Positions 55,101 to 64,000 of a stretch of 64,000 bases of DNA are shown in pieces (the stretch's first letter is position 1; each line of letters begins with the position of its first letter). The notes under the pieces are model-generated. The model saw only the letters and a program-made list of their open reading frames with translations. It ran no database searches and was not told where the DNA came from. Source of the stretch: Tubiluchus corallicola (taxonomy: Eukaryota > Priapulida > Priapulimorpha > Priapulimorphida > Tubiluchidae); the NCBI GenBank assembly GCA_030141605.1, contig JAQGDQ010000312.1, positions 164,445 through 228,444 of the forward strand, written 5' to 3'. A program made the translations under genes and the position numbers.

Positions 55101-58100
55101 TTATTTGTTATTTTTTGGCACTAATTTCTTATGTTTAGATGGAATGACATGTTTTGGCAAATAAATAGCAAAGAAAGAGCAAAATTTAATCGAAGTTCGA
55201 ATTTGGTTTTTGAAAACCCAAACAATAGACATTAGTAGAAAATGACGGTTAGAAAGTATTAATGTACGATTATTTAAGACTGATGCATTTCGTATCAGAT
55301 ATAAATTACTGGAAGCGTTTAGTAATATAAAGTCATGTATACATTGGAATATTTTACAGTTAGCAGCATAATTAAATTCATCTTTTCCGAATAATAACAA
55401 CTTCAACAGATCATTATTTCCTAAGGCAGCTATATTAAGGTTTTCGAGCAGAAGTATTTCATTTAATTTATCAAACATAACAACCCTAGCTAGTTGTTGC
55501 AATGGGCAGTGCAACAAAAAGTGTTCAACAGACTCAAATCGAAATCCACAGTTACAATTCGGCAATATTGGATGATATTCGGCAATATTTGGCAATATTT
55601 GATGGATAATAATGTATTATCTTTACAGCCTTTAGAGCAAAGGTCATAGTTTAGCTGCGAAAATCCGATTCTCATGCGCGTATGATGCACTGATATTGGA
55701 GGTTTACCAAATGAAAAATGTTTCTTACGCAACAAAAAACTTAAATGAGATTTGAGCTCTTGTTTGAATTGTGAAATGGGTGTAATTTCACGAATGTTCT
55801 GTGGTAAGTTGTTCCACATGTTAATGGTCGATATGAAAAACGATTTTTCACAGCTGACAGAACGGCAATTAAAATTTCTGTATTTAGTACCACTCCATAC
55901 ATAATAGGGGTAACTTCGTTTACCCTTGGCGGCAGAATTGCACTTAAATAGTGGGGCACTTAGTCATTGGTTATTTTGAAAAAAAGACATAGGCGACGAT
56001 AATGGAAGCGTGTCACTAATTTAGTGAAGCCGCTATCAGACAAGATACGTGCAGGGGAAGATCGAAACATAGCGCCAGAACAGATTCTAGCAGCAGTTAG
56101 CTGAATATTTTCTAACAAACGTATACTGTTTTCACTGCATCCTGACCATACTACGTTTCCATATTCGATGGCAGGGAGAATAATCGTTCCCGCGTAGCTC
56201 TGGGCATATTAACAGACACGCGTCGAAAGCTTTAAATTTGCTTTGTCTACCATTTTTGAGACGTGATAATTCCAGTTCAGGTCAGATGTAAGATGGATAC
56301 CTAAGTGTTTGTGAACATTTACAGTTTTCAATGGAGTATTAGATAAATACAGAGTACGATATTGAGGAGCATTGGATTTACGGGAAAAAAAGCATGACTT
56401 CGGTCTTATTTGGGTGAAATTTAACCAGCCAACGTTTGGCCCAGTTTTCAATTATTCTGAGATCTGCTTTTAAGCCCTTTGATAATGTATGTGCGTCATC
56501 CTTTAACGAATCCATTAAACCCGTATCGTCTGCCAAAAGGCGAATATCGGATTCAGTGTCTTCTGTAATATCATTAGCATACACTAAAAATAGAAGGGGA
56601 CCTAAGATAGAACCTTGGGGGACGCCAGATAAAAGTGACTTCGCATCAGATGTATTACCGTTCAGCGTTACTCTTTGTGTTCGGATTCGAAGGTAAGATG
56701 ATAGCCAAGACAGAAGTTGGCCACTTACTCCATACTGCTTTAATTTGAATATCAAGCCTACATGCCACACCTTATCAAAAGCTTTGCTGATAAAAACGCT
56801 ACAGATTTCAGCACCATCGTCTAAACTTGTATACAAATTGTGAACGATTGAAGCTAGCTGGTTAATGGTGCTATCGTTTGATCTGAACCCCGAGTTCTTT
56901 TCAGTTAAAAAGTTAGCAAAGTAGTATCAATAGCAAAGTAGTTATACATCTGATTAAAGACAACGCGTTCTAGAATCTTAGATATAAATGAAAGTAGCGC
57001 CACGGATCTGTAGTTCGAAACAAGCTGTCTATCTCCGCCTTTGTGTATGGGGCAGACCTTTGCAACTTTCCACAAGCTAGGGAAATGACCTGACTGTAGT
57101 GAGAAGTTAAACAATCGGGTTAATGGGCTTGATAATGAATCTGCACAAAGCTTAAGTACTTTGTTGCTTATTCCATCAGGACCTACAGATTTGCTGGCAT
57201 TGACGTTACTTAATAGTGTTTTCACTAAATCTTCCTGTACAGTAATGTGAGACATGTATGTATCAGTCTTCGATACGAATCTGGGTAATGAAGCATTTGA
57301 AATGTTCAAACGGCACTGCTGGGCAAAGTAATTGTTAAATGCATTGCACTTGGAAATCGCGTCACTTATGACAACACCAGCTTCATCTATAATGGGAGGA
57401 ATAAAATAGTCACACGTCAAACTTTTAGTAATTTCCCACCAGACTTTAGGGCATGTTTCAGGATTCAATAGCTTCTCGTTCAGTTTGTCTGAATAGTCAC
57501 GTTTGGCTTTTTTAACAGGCATTCTTGTACTTATTTTTAATAGTAGTATAGGACTGCCACGAAGCATTCGTCCTGTTTGATTTATAATTTCTGTGCGCCT
57601 TTTCTTTTTGTACTCTAAGCTTTCGAACGTGACTATTCGTCCAAGGCTTATCGCGTGGGCGTATTGTTACAATTTGATTAGGCACACAAGAATCAATCAT
57701 TTTCACTAGATTGTCAACAAATAATTGAAAAACAACATCAACAGATTCATTTGAAAACACAGCCTCCCAATTTGCAGCAGAGATTTGTTGATTTAATGCT
57801 GGCTAATCTGCTAAATTATAATTATATACCTTTCTTTTGAAAGCATGACGTACTGGAATTTTGACAAAAATTTTCCCCAAAATAAGGTTATGATCGCATG
57901 TAAAGATTTGTGGAAGCACACCGTAGTTAGTAAATAATCTGGGTGTGTCTGTGATAATGATAATCAAATCCAGTACAGACTTTGACGTACTAGTTACTCG
58001 AGTGGGATCGGTAATTAACTGGAACAATTGATTTTGTACAACAAAATTATTTAATTTAGGGCCCATTGGATTTTCGTTTAGCTCTGCCTGGTCCCAGGCT

Positions 58101-58140
58101 TTACATTTGGCATTAAAGTCGCCAACAAATACAATGCTAT
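55101..58140 (-). pseudogene. LINE ORF2, endonuclease C-half, reverse transcriptase and C-terminus
   Basis: Pieces in order: endonuclease end (VFVGDFNAKCKAWD, SVLDLIIIITDTPRL, CDHNLI), RT fingers (NYRSVALLSFISKILERVVF), motif A region (ICSVFISKAFDKVWHVGL), motif B (SGVPQGSILGPLLFLVYAND), motif C (LLADDT), thumb (VNVHKHLGIHLTSDLNWNYH), and a C-terminal region with MWNNLPQNIREITPISQFKQ and the zinc pattern CNCGF ... HFLLHC. Frame breaks lie near 57512-57567, 56905, 56400, 56200, and 55570-55610. In motif A the usual D-x-S-K-A-F-D has lost its first Asp through a 6-bp deletion, so this copy cannot be active. Confidence 0.8.
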
Positions 58141-58150
58141 AGGGGTGCTT
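58141..58150 (+). repeat. Left 10-bp target-site duplication of the RTE element
   Basis: AGGGGTGCTT here and at 61318-61327. Joining the flanks with one copy restores a continuous ORF2 reading across the endonuclease (KHPYSIVFVGDF) in the LINE. Confidence 0.93.
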
Positions 58151-58311
58151 TGGGGGGAGTAAACCCCTACAGGGCGCATCCCCCGGGTGGCGGATCTGGG
58201 ACCCCTGGCTCACGAGCCAGGGTGCTCCGAATATTCAAATAAGGAGCTGTGGACGAAATCCTTCAGGATAGACCTAGCAAGTCACTGAACTACTTTTTGC
58301 TCAAGTAACTC

Positions 58312-59481
58312 ATGGCGAACACAACTGAAACAACGGCCCCCAGTCCCCGGCAGCCCTTAAATGGGCAGGGGGTGCTAAGAATCTCCGGTACCATGAATTC
58401 CAAGAGTAGAAAGGCAACTAAATTCAAAATTGCAATAATTAACATTTCAACGATGAGAGGGAAGGAGGAAGAGGTGGTGGATATAATGAAAGACAGGAAT
58501 CTCGCAATTGTTGGTCTCAGTGAGACCAGGATGAGGGGTAGTGGAGAAAAGATCCTGCATGAAAACTACAAACTGATTTACAGCGGACAGGATGATGGGA
58601 GGCACGGTGTTGGAGTAGTTCTTTCACCGGATCTGGCTCCCTATGTGGAGAAGGTTGATAGTGTCTCAGAGAGAATCATTGGTATTTCCATCAAGACAAA
58701 GACAGTGGCCTTTTCCTTAATTCAGGTTTATGCCCCGCAAAGTGGAAGACCATCCCAGGAAAAAGATCAATTTTACCAGGACCTACAAGATGTCACAGAT
58801 ACAGCAAGATACAAAGAAAAATTAATAGTTTGTGGAGACTTCAACGGACACATTGGAAGTGTGAGAGATCACGTTGAAACAGTGGTCGGAGCGTTTAGTG
58901 TTGGCGACAGGAATGAGGAGGGAGGCAGGATAATTAACTATGGTCTGCTAAACGGGTTGGCTATAATGAATACCTTCTATAAACACCGAGATAGTCATAA
59001 ATGGACGTACTACGGTTGGAACAGCGAAGCGCAGCAGTACGTCAGCAAGTCGATGATAGATCTCTTGTTGACCTCAGACAAGCGAATATTCCAGAATGTG
59101 CGTGCTGTGCCATCGCTGTCTATGGACTCCACGCACAGAATGGTGATAGCAACACTGACATGGAAAACAGAAAAGCTACCGAAAAAGAAGGGGAAACAGA
59201 GATTTAACATAGAAAAATTGAGAGACTCAGAGACTGCCGACACTATGAGAGAAGTTATAAACAACCAAATAGTGGAAGCTGAAAATAGTGACTGGGAAAC
59301 ATATAAAGAAATCGTTTCATCTGCCGCAGCAGATACATTGGACTCTAAAAAGTCGTATCAAGGAAGGAAGAAAACTACACCTTGGTGGACGGAAGCAGTA
59401 AAGAGTGCAGTTAAAGAGAAGATGAGATGGTTCAGAAAGTGGATGAAGAGAAGAAGACCCAAAGACGAGAAGACGAACTAG
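58312..59481 (+). CDS. RTE endonuclease region
   Basis: 389 residues from the first ATG after the 5' UTR. The APE-type endonuclease fold is recognisable by IINISTMRGK, GLSETRMRG, QVYAP, CGDFNGHIG and SMIDLLL in order (about residues 43-260), then a basic linker with PWWTEAVKSAVKEK typical of RTE polyproteins. The last catalytic motif, normally S-D-H, reads STH (DSTHRMVI): Asp is replaced by Thr. The frame ends at a TAG at 59479-59481 in the linker and overlaps the RT frame by 55 bp, so one indel separates the two. Confidence 0.88.
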   Translation: MANTTETTAPSPRQPLNGQGVLRISGTMNSKSRKATKFKIAIINISTMRGKEEEVVDIMKDRNLAIVGLSETRMRGSGEKILHENYKLIYSGQDDGRHGVGVVLSPDLAPYVEKVDSVSERIIGISIKTKTVAFSLIQVYAPQSGRPSQEKDQFYQDLQDVTDTARYKEKLIVCGDFNGHIGSVRDHVETVVGAFSVGDRNEEGGRIINYGLLNGLAIMNTFYKHRDSHKWTYYGWNSEAQQYVSKSMIDLLLTSDKRIFQNVRAVPSLSMDSTHRMVIATLTWKTEKLPKKKGKQRFNIEKLRDSETADTMREVINNQIVEAENSDWETYKEIVSSAAADTLDSKKSYQGRKKTTPWWTEAVKSAVKEKMRWFRKWMKRRRPKDEKTN

Positions 59482-61286
59482 CCAGGAATCGAGCTGAAAA
59501 AGTAAAGAAAGTAGAAAAGAATAGAGTGTGGGAAAACATCGGAGAGGATTTGAAGGCTGACCATGCAGGAACCAAGAAATTGCTCTACTCAATGACAAAG
59601 AATTACAGAAGTAGTGCTAAAGAACAAACCTACGCAATTAAAGATCAAAATGGACAATTGCTCGTGCAACCAGATGACATCGCTAACAGATGGAGAGACT
59701 ACTTTGATGATTTGCTCAACGTACGAGGAAGTGAAGAATTGGAAGTGGATGTGGACCTAGAGATCGACCCGAATGAACTCATCGAGGACATCACGGGAGC
59801 TGAGATCTCGGGGGTCATAACACGGATGAAGAGAGGTAAAGCAACAGGAGATGATGACCTCCCTGTAGAAGTTGTGAAGGAAGCTGGGGAGGAGGCGCAG
59901 AAGCTCCTGCTAACCATAATGCAGGACGCATACAGACAAGAAACTATACCACCAGAGTGGCAGAGAGGAGTCATTAACCCGATATTTAAAAAGGGAGATA
60001 AAGCTCTTTGTGAAAATTTTAGGGGCATTTCCCTATTGTCCCACTGTGGAAAGCTATACAGTAGTATAATCGAGAGGAGGCTTCGTACACATGTCGAGGT
60101 TAGATTGGGAGAATGGCAGTACGGATTTCGACCAGGACGAAATACATCAGATCTTGTGTTTGTGATGAAGATGATAATGGAGAAAAGCTGGGAGTGGGGA
60201 TGGGACAAATTTGCTCTCTTCATTGATATGGAGAAAGCCTTTGACCGTGTCCCAAGAAAGCTGCTTTGGAAGATTATGTCGGAGCCGCCGTATTCTGTTC
60301 CCAAAAAGCTGATAAGAGTTATCAAGAGCATCTATAGCAATAGTGTGAGTAAGGTAAGAAAAGGAGACGTGGAGACTGACTGGTTTAACATCGAAGCAGG
60401 TGTAAGACAAGGAGACGGGTTGTCCCCGCTCCTATATATCATATTCATGGACAAGTGCATCAGAGATACAAACCCACGACCGAACCAGCAAGTCCTCGCC
60501 TACGCGGACGACGTGGCAGTGATGGTGGACACCATACAAGAACTGCAGGGTGTGGCCAGTTCATGGTTATCAACAATGAATAATAATGGAATGAGCATAA
60601 ACACGGCAAAGGGAAAGACTGAGTTCATGCACATAAGCCGTAGAAGAGAGGAATTTGATGTGTATATGGAAGACAGGAAGCTGCACCAGGCAAATTCCTA
60701 TAAATACCTTGGGGTGGTTGTGGATGAAGGAAATATTCAGGAAACGGAGTTGAGTGCGAGGATTGAGAAATATACAAGAAATTTTATGATGATGTATCCC
60801 CTATTGAAAGAGAAGTGCATACCCAAGCAAGTCAAGACAACTATATATAACACATTATTGAAACCAATACTAACATATGGAGCTGAATGCTGGTCACTTA
60901 CAACGAAGACATCCTCAAGACTACAGGCAGCGGAAATGAAAGTTCTTCGGACTATAAGGGGTGTAACAAGGATAGACAGACTCAGAAGTGAACAGATAAG
61001 GTCAGACCTCTCAGTGAAACCACCCTTGAGAGAGATTGAGGAGAGCAAGTTGAGGTGGTATGGGCATATTAAGCGGATGGACGACACGAGACTGGCAAAG
61101 AAATATCTTGAATGGAAGCCGCAAGGCAAAAGACCAGTGGGAAGGCCCCGGAAGAGATGGCTTGATGGAGTTGGGGAGGCGCTTGCGAGGAGAGGAATCC
61201 GACTGGTGGATGTGGAGGAGGAGAAGACGTATGAAGACAGAGACACCTGGAGAGACGTTATCAAGTGTTCGCCGGCTGACAGATGA
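59427..61286 (+). CDS. RTE reverse transcriptase region
   Basis: 619 residues in a second frame. Homology to the linker resumes around 59475 (ELARNRAEKVKKVEKNRVWE), so the ATG at 59427 is only the first Met of the open frame and not a true start. The RT core is intact: RGKATGDDDLPVEV, NPIFKKGDK, motif A FIDMEKAFDRVPR, motif B GVRQGDGLSPLLY, motif C AYADDVAV. The thumb and C-terminus follow (YLGVVVDE, LTYGAECWSL, RWYGHIKRM, GRPRKRW). There is no RNase H domain, as expected for RTE. Confidence 0.92.
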   Translation: MVQKVDEEKKTQRREDELARNRAEKVKKVEKNRVWENIGEDLKADHAGTKKLLYSMTKNYRSSAKEQTYAIKDQNGQLLVQPDDIANRWRDYFDDLLNVRGSEELEVDVDLEIDPNELIEDITGAEISGVITRMKRGKATGDDDLPVEVVKEAGEEAQKLLLTIMQDAYRQETIPPEWQRGVINPIFKKGDKALCENFRGISLLSHCGKLYSSIIERRLRTHVEVRLGEWQYGFRPGRNTSDLVFVMKMIMEKSWEWGWDKFALFIDMEKAFDRVPRKLLWKIMSEPPYSVPKKLIRVIKSIYSNSVSKVRKGDVETDWFNIEAGVRQGDGLSPLLYIIFMDKCIRDTNPRPNQQVLAYADDVAVMVDTIQELQGVASSWLSTMNNNGMSINTAKGKTEFMHISRRREEFDVYMEDRKLHQANSYKYLGVVVDEGNIQETELSARIEKYTRNFMMMYPLLKEKCIPKQVKTTIYNTLLKPILTYGAECWSLTTKTSSRLQAAEMKVLRTIRGVTRIDRLRSEQIRSDLSVKPPLREIEESKLRWYGHIKRMDDTRLAKKYLEWKPQGKRPVGRPRKRWLDGVGEALARRGIRLVDVEEEKTYEDRDTWRDVIKCSPADR

Positions 61287-61317
61287 AAATCTACCAGGAG
61301 GATGGTGAGAAAGAGAA

Positions 61318-61327
61318 AGGGGTGCTT
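61318..61327 (+). repeat. Right 10-bp target-site duplication of the RTE element
   Basis: AGGGGTGCTT, identical to 58141-58150. Confidence 0.93.
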
Positions 61328-61915
61328 AGGTTGAGAGGTTAATAGGTTATAGTAAGATTCATCTAGTGCTGCAATAAATCGGTCTTCACCTGCTGCATCT
61401 TGGGATGGGGACCTATAACAAATGCACATATAGAGTGTGTAAGAGACCTTTAAACTGATCTGTATCCACATAAATCCAAACTGATTCTGTGGTGACAACT
61501 CAGTCCGTGTTTTAAAATGTATGTGATTGGCCGCATAAAATGCTACTCCACCACCATTTCTGTCCCGATCTTTTCTGACTGGATCTTGGAAACCGGAAAG
61601 ACGAATTTCATCATTTGCTATGGAGTGATCTAGCCATGTTTCTGTCAAAACGATGACATCATAATTGTTGGTGTTAGCGACTAACTGCAACTCGTTCAAC
61701 TTAAAGGATTCGTTGTTCGCTGGGAGGCTTCGTACGTTGGAGTGATAGAAAGAAAAAAACTTTGTGTTTGTAGGATTGTTATTAGCGTTTCCGTAACTGT
61801 TCACGTTGTGAATATTATTGAATGTTGCTAGAAGGAGTTTGATTAGACTCTCTCGTGGATAACGCTTCTTTATATTTTGAGTACTCCCTGTACCACGCCT
61901 CGTGTGCGCCACCAC
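61328..61915 (-). pseudogene. LINE ORF2 endonuclease N-half
   Basis: The minus strand encodes FYHSNVRSLPANNESFKLNE, IVLTETWLDHSI, NGGGVAFYA and YMCICYRSPSQDAAGEDRF, the N-terminal half of an APE-type endonuclease of the Jockey/CR1/L2 group (N-x-R-S-L and E-T-W-L motifs). The frame then runs into the RTE element at 61327. Its other half starts at 58140. Confidence 0.85.
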
Positions 61916-63120
61916 AGTTTGAACATTTTACACGTTCATTGCTACAATTGCTGGTTTTATGACTAGATGAACATTTTCCACAGACAGTTTTAGATTTGCA
62001 CCATTTTGTATTTATATATTTACAATTACATGATTATATTTGTAGCAGTTGAAGCACTGTACTGGTTTGTTAGCGACTTCTCGACTTGACAGTACATATT
62101 ACCATAGGGAATGCCATCAAAGATAGCACTTTCTAAATCATCAGCTGAATTAAAACACACTTTAGCTAGGGGAAGCACCGTTCCATCTTTTTTCTTGAAC
62201 CTGTCCACTTTCACGTCAATGTAATGTTTACTAATCTCATGTAATAGTTCATCATCGGTCAAGCTTAGGTCACAGTCTCGTAGTAAGCCAATGATATTTT
62301 GTAGAGGCGATCTAGCTGAAGTCTCTGTGCCCAGGTACGAAGGCAGCCAGTTATCTATCATTAACTTTGCTTCTTCTTTGTGTTTAAGTTGTATCATACC
62401 TTTAGCTGTCTTTCTGATGTTGTCAAACTGCGTTAGAGGGAAGTGGTGGGATAATTGTTTTTTGATGGAGAAGTTTGATTTAACAATTTCTTTATCCTTT
62501 ACATTGCTGATTATTACAGTACGAGACGGATCATAAATGGTTTTGGTTAATTTCATTTTGTCGTCAGACTTGTTTTCTGTTGACAGCTTGGCACTATTCT
62601 CGGCTCTAGGCATCGATACTATATCACTCCACAATGGTTTTGAGCTGCAGCTCATTTTATTGTCTAGAGCTTCAAGTTTATCACTCAACTGGCTAATTCT
62701 AGTTTCAAAATCGGACTGACAGACAGTTTGCTTTCCGGACAGAATATTCAGGACCTCAGTTATTTGATTTCTGTCCTTGCATAATTTAATCAAATTGATG
62801 GCTGCGGTTTTTAAGTCAGCTATAATTTTGTCTTCAGGGCTTGCACTGTTTTCTTTGTTTTCAGTTTCAGTGAAGTGTAGGCTAGTGTCCGAAGTAACTG
62901 TAGCCCTACTGTCTAAGGAAATACATGTTTCTACACTGACAGAATTTCGCCTATTGTTCTCATCTAGGTGATTGTTCTCGCATTTGCTGCAGACAAAAGC
63001 GCAGAGTCTTGCAAGACGTACTGGTGATTTAGCAGACCGGCAAAACTCACAACTTTTTCTTTCTCTAGCTTGTTTGCTAGAATCGATTGATTGACTACTA
63101 ATTGGGTCTTTGTGACTCAT
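61865..63120 (-). pseudogene. LINE ORF1, RNA-binding (gag-like) protein with broken zinc-knuckle tail
   Basis: Open from the ATG at 63120 to a stop at 62026 (364 residues). N-terminal Cys pairs (CEFC ... CSKC), a likely coiled coil (about residues 95-155), and an RRM-like part (TVIISNVKDKEIVKSNF and after). After 62026 the other frames carry zinc-knuckle pieces (VQCFNCYK; then CGKCSSSHKTSNC; then KCSNCGGAHE) normal for ORF1 of Jockey/CR1/L2 LINEs, so at least two frameshifts have destroyed the C-terminus. Confidence 0.75.
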
Positions 63121-63600
63121 TGTTCGGGCAAATCAGAACGATTATTGCCACCACCCCAATGGGCACCAAAATAGCTCAACATTACCGATTGCTACACGTA
63201 TTGTGTCGTTTTTTTACGTTTTCTCCAAAAACTTTCAACAGCACGAAAAAAGTATCATAAACGAAAAGTATATATATTCACACACACGTTTTAGTACGAA
63301 TGACTTCACAGTATAACCAGTATAATAGCCACAAATTTCAAGAAATCTGCAAGAGCAATTAGCACAACTAGGTTACAATCTTGCGCATGCGCACTTGTAT
63401 CTTGGTTCTTTATCCTAATTGAAGGAGACATCCGAATGTGGCTAGGACACATCTGCTCTTTCAGTGTCCCCATCTTAGAGGTTTATCCTGGATAATGAGC
63501 TAGATACCAGTCTTGTCGCAGTCTTTATCTGTCGTTTATCGTTACTCACTTGCAGTGAACCGAAGTTTATGCAAAACAAATGGATGGCTGGATGCGTTGA
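63121..63600. other. LINE 5' UTR and flank
   Basis: No open frame of note. GCGCATGCGCAC near 63384 is an NRF-1-like motif that could belong to a LINE internal promoter. 63425-63495 on plus encodes HLLFQCPHL, another possible LINE C-terminal scrap. Confidence 0.35.
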
Positions 63601-63609
63601 TAGATTGGT

Positions 63610-64000
63610 TGATGGAGAGATCGATGGATGAATAAATGAATGACAGACAGACGGACGGACGAACAAGCAAATGACTTGAAAGCAATGGAGCGTCCACAGC
63701 GTTATCACCCACGTGCAAATATTTAAATAAAACAGGTAATGCTTCACTGTTTAAAGCCTTTATGTCTAAAAACATACAGAGAAAGGACACACAAACGAAT
63801 GAATGAATGAATGAATAAATAAGTAAATAAATGCATGAATGAACAAAACACGACCGACCACCGAACGAACGAATGAGTGAATGAATGAATGAATAAACGA
63901 ACGAACGAGTAAGTGAATGAATGAATGAATGAATGAATGAAGAAAAAACGACCGACCAACCAAACGAGTGAATGAATGAATGAACGAGTGAATGAATGAA
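63610..64000 (+). repeat. (GAAT)n and related tetranucleotide repeats
   Basis: GAAT/GAAC/GACG tetranucleotides with three GACCGACC-type interruptions; purest at 63798-63840 and 63912-63942, reaching the right edge. Frames rich in Phe, Ile, His and Ser on the minus strand are artefacts. Confidence 0.93.

Larger units (their letters stand above)
58151..61317 (+). mobile_element. RTE-type non-LTR retrotransposon, near full length
   Basis: A 3167-bp insertion with a 10-bp target duplication, a 160-bp GC-rich 5' UTR, an endonuclease-RT coding region split by one frame change, and a very short 3' UTR (about 30 bp) without a poly(A) run. This layout (one APE-endonuclease plus RT polyprotein, short 3' UTR) and the C-terminal WYGHIKRM ... 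GRPRKRW block fit RTE-clade elements. High coding integrity suggests a younger age than the host LINE. Base composition is richer in G and A than the surroundings. Confidence 0.88.
54623..63120 (-). mobile_element. Jockey/CR1/L2-like LINE, decayed, split by an RTE insertion
   Basis: Minus-strand LINE with ORF1 (63120-62026 and a frameshifted zinc-knuckle tail to about 61865) and ORF2 pieces: endonuclease 61866-61328, then 58140-57570, RT 57567-56209, and C-terminus 55959-55101. The 3' UTR ends near 54623 with CTAAATAAATTATG. Without the 3.17-kb insertion it is about 5.3 kb long plus 5' UTR. Lesions include frameshifts in ORF1, a small duplication at 56905-56930 that breaks RT, loss of the motif-A aspartate, and a local duplication at 55570-55610. 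It is the source of the LINE tails at 45530 and 48541. Confidence 0.85.

Noticed and set aside
58151-58311. HDV-like self-cleaving ribozyme at the RTE 5' end
   Set aside because: There is a GC-rich 5' UTR with an 8-bp hairpin (CCCTGGCT/AGCCAGGG at 58203-58222) and a nearby CCGAA that resembles the J4/2 strand, and HDV-like ribozymes are known in some non-LTR elements. I could not place a P2 helix, so I do not claim it. A covariance-model or nested-pseudoknot search would decide.
60737-61327. The 392-residue minus-strand frame 60737-61915 as one protein
   Set aside because: Only the part above 61327 is LINE endonuclease; the rest is the antisense of the RTE coding region read through by chance.

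Overview
The window is genomic DNA of an invertebrate animal. It is AT-rich, with long introns, very many microsatellites and minisatellites, MITE-type DNA transposons, and two kinds of LINE (RTE-like and Jockey/CR1/L2-like). Host genes are animal genes with GT-AG introns: SPT5, an ionotropic glutamate receptor, a FAAH2-like amidase and chymotrypsin-fold serine proteases. I cannot name the species from sequence alone. All recognised host genes lie on the minus strand.

Layout. About 1-4.0 kb: two internal exons of a FAAH2-like amidase gene, a pogo/Tigger-like MITE and dispersed repeats. 7.7-13.3 kb: an intact SPT5 gene whose whole coding region is one exon, closely flanked by two pogo/Tigger-like elements; the upstream one is a 1.6-kb foldback element. 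13.9-22.3 kb: gene-poor sequence with a MULE-like MITE (perfect 33-bp TIRs, 8-bp TSD), a solo LTR with a heat-shock-type promoter inserted in a dead LINE, a hAT-like MITE, and one arm of an inverted repeat. 23.4-44.4 kb: an ionotropic glutamate receptor reconstructed here exon by exon (eleven coding exons, 3'-complete). One exon in S1 and the 5' exons were not found. Its introns hold most of the simple-sequence DNA of the window. 45.5-54.6 kb: a segmental tandem array in which a LINE 3' tail plus a secreted S1 protease is duplicated, giving two complete protease genes and two copies that lost the signal peptide at the same breakpoint. 54.6-63.1 kb: the parent LINE, minus strand and full of lesions, interrupted in its endonuclease domain by a 3.17-kb RTE-type LINE on the plus strand with a perfect 10-bp target-site duplication.

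How the parts relate. SPT5 is a housekeeping transcription elongation factor, the receptor is a neuronal/sensory-type channel, and the proteases are secreted or surface-tethered enzymes; there is no sign that they share a pathway. The strongest theme is genome remodelling by mobile elements: nested insertions with exact target-site duplications, an inverted repeat that preserves an empty site for an insertion in its partner arm, and protease copies moved together with a LINE tail. No prokaryotic feature, CRISPR array or certain structural RNA gene was seen.
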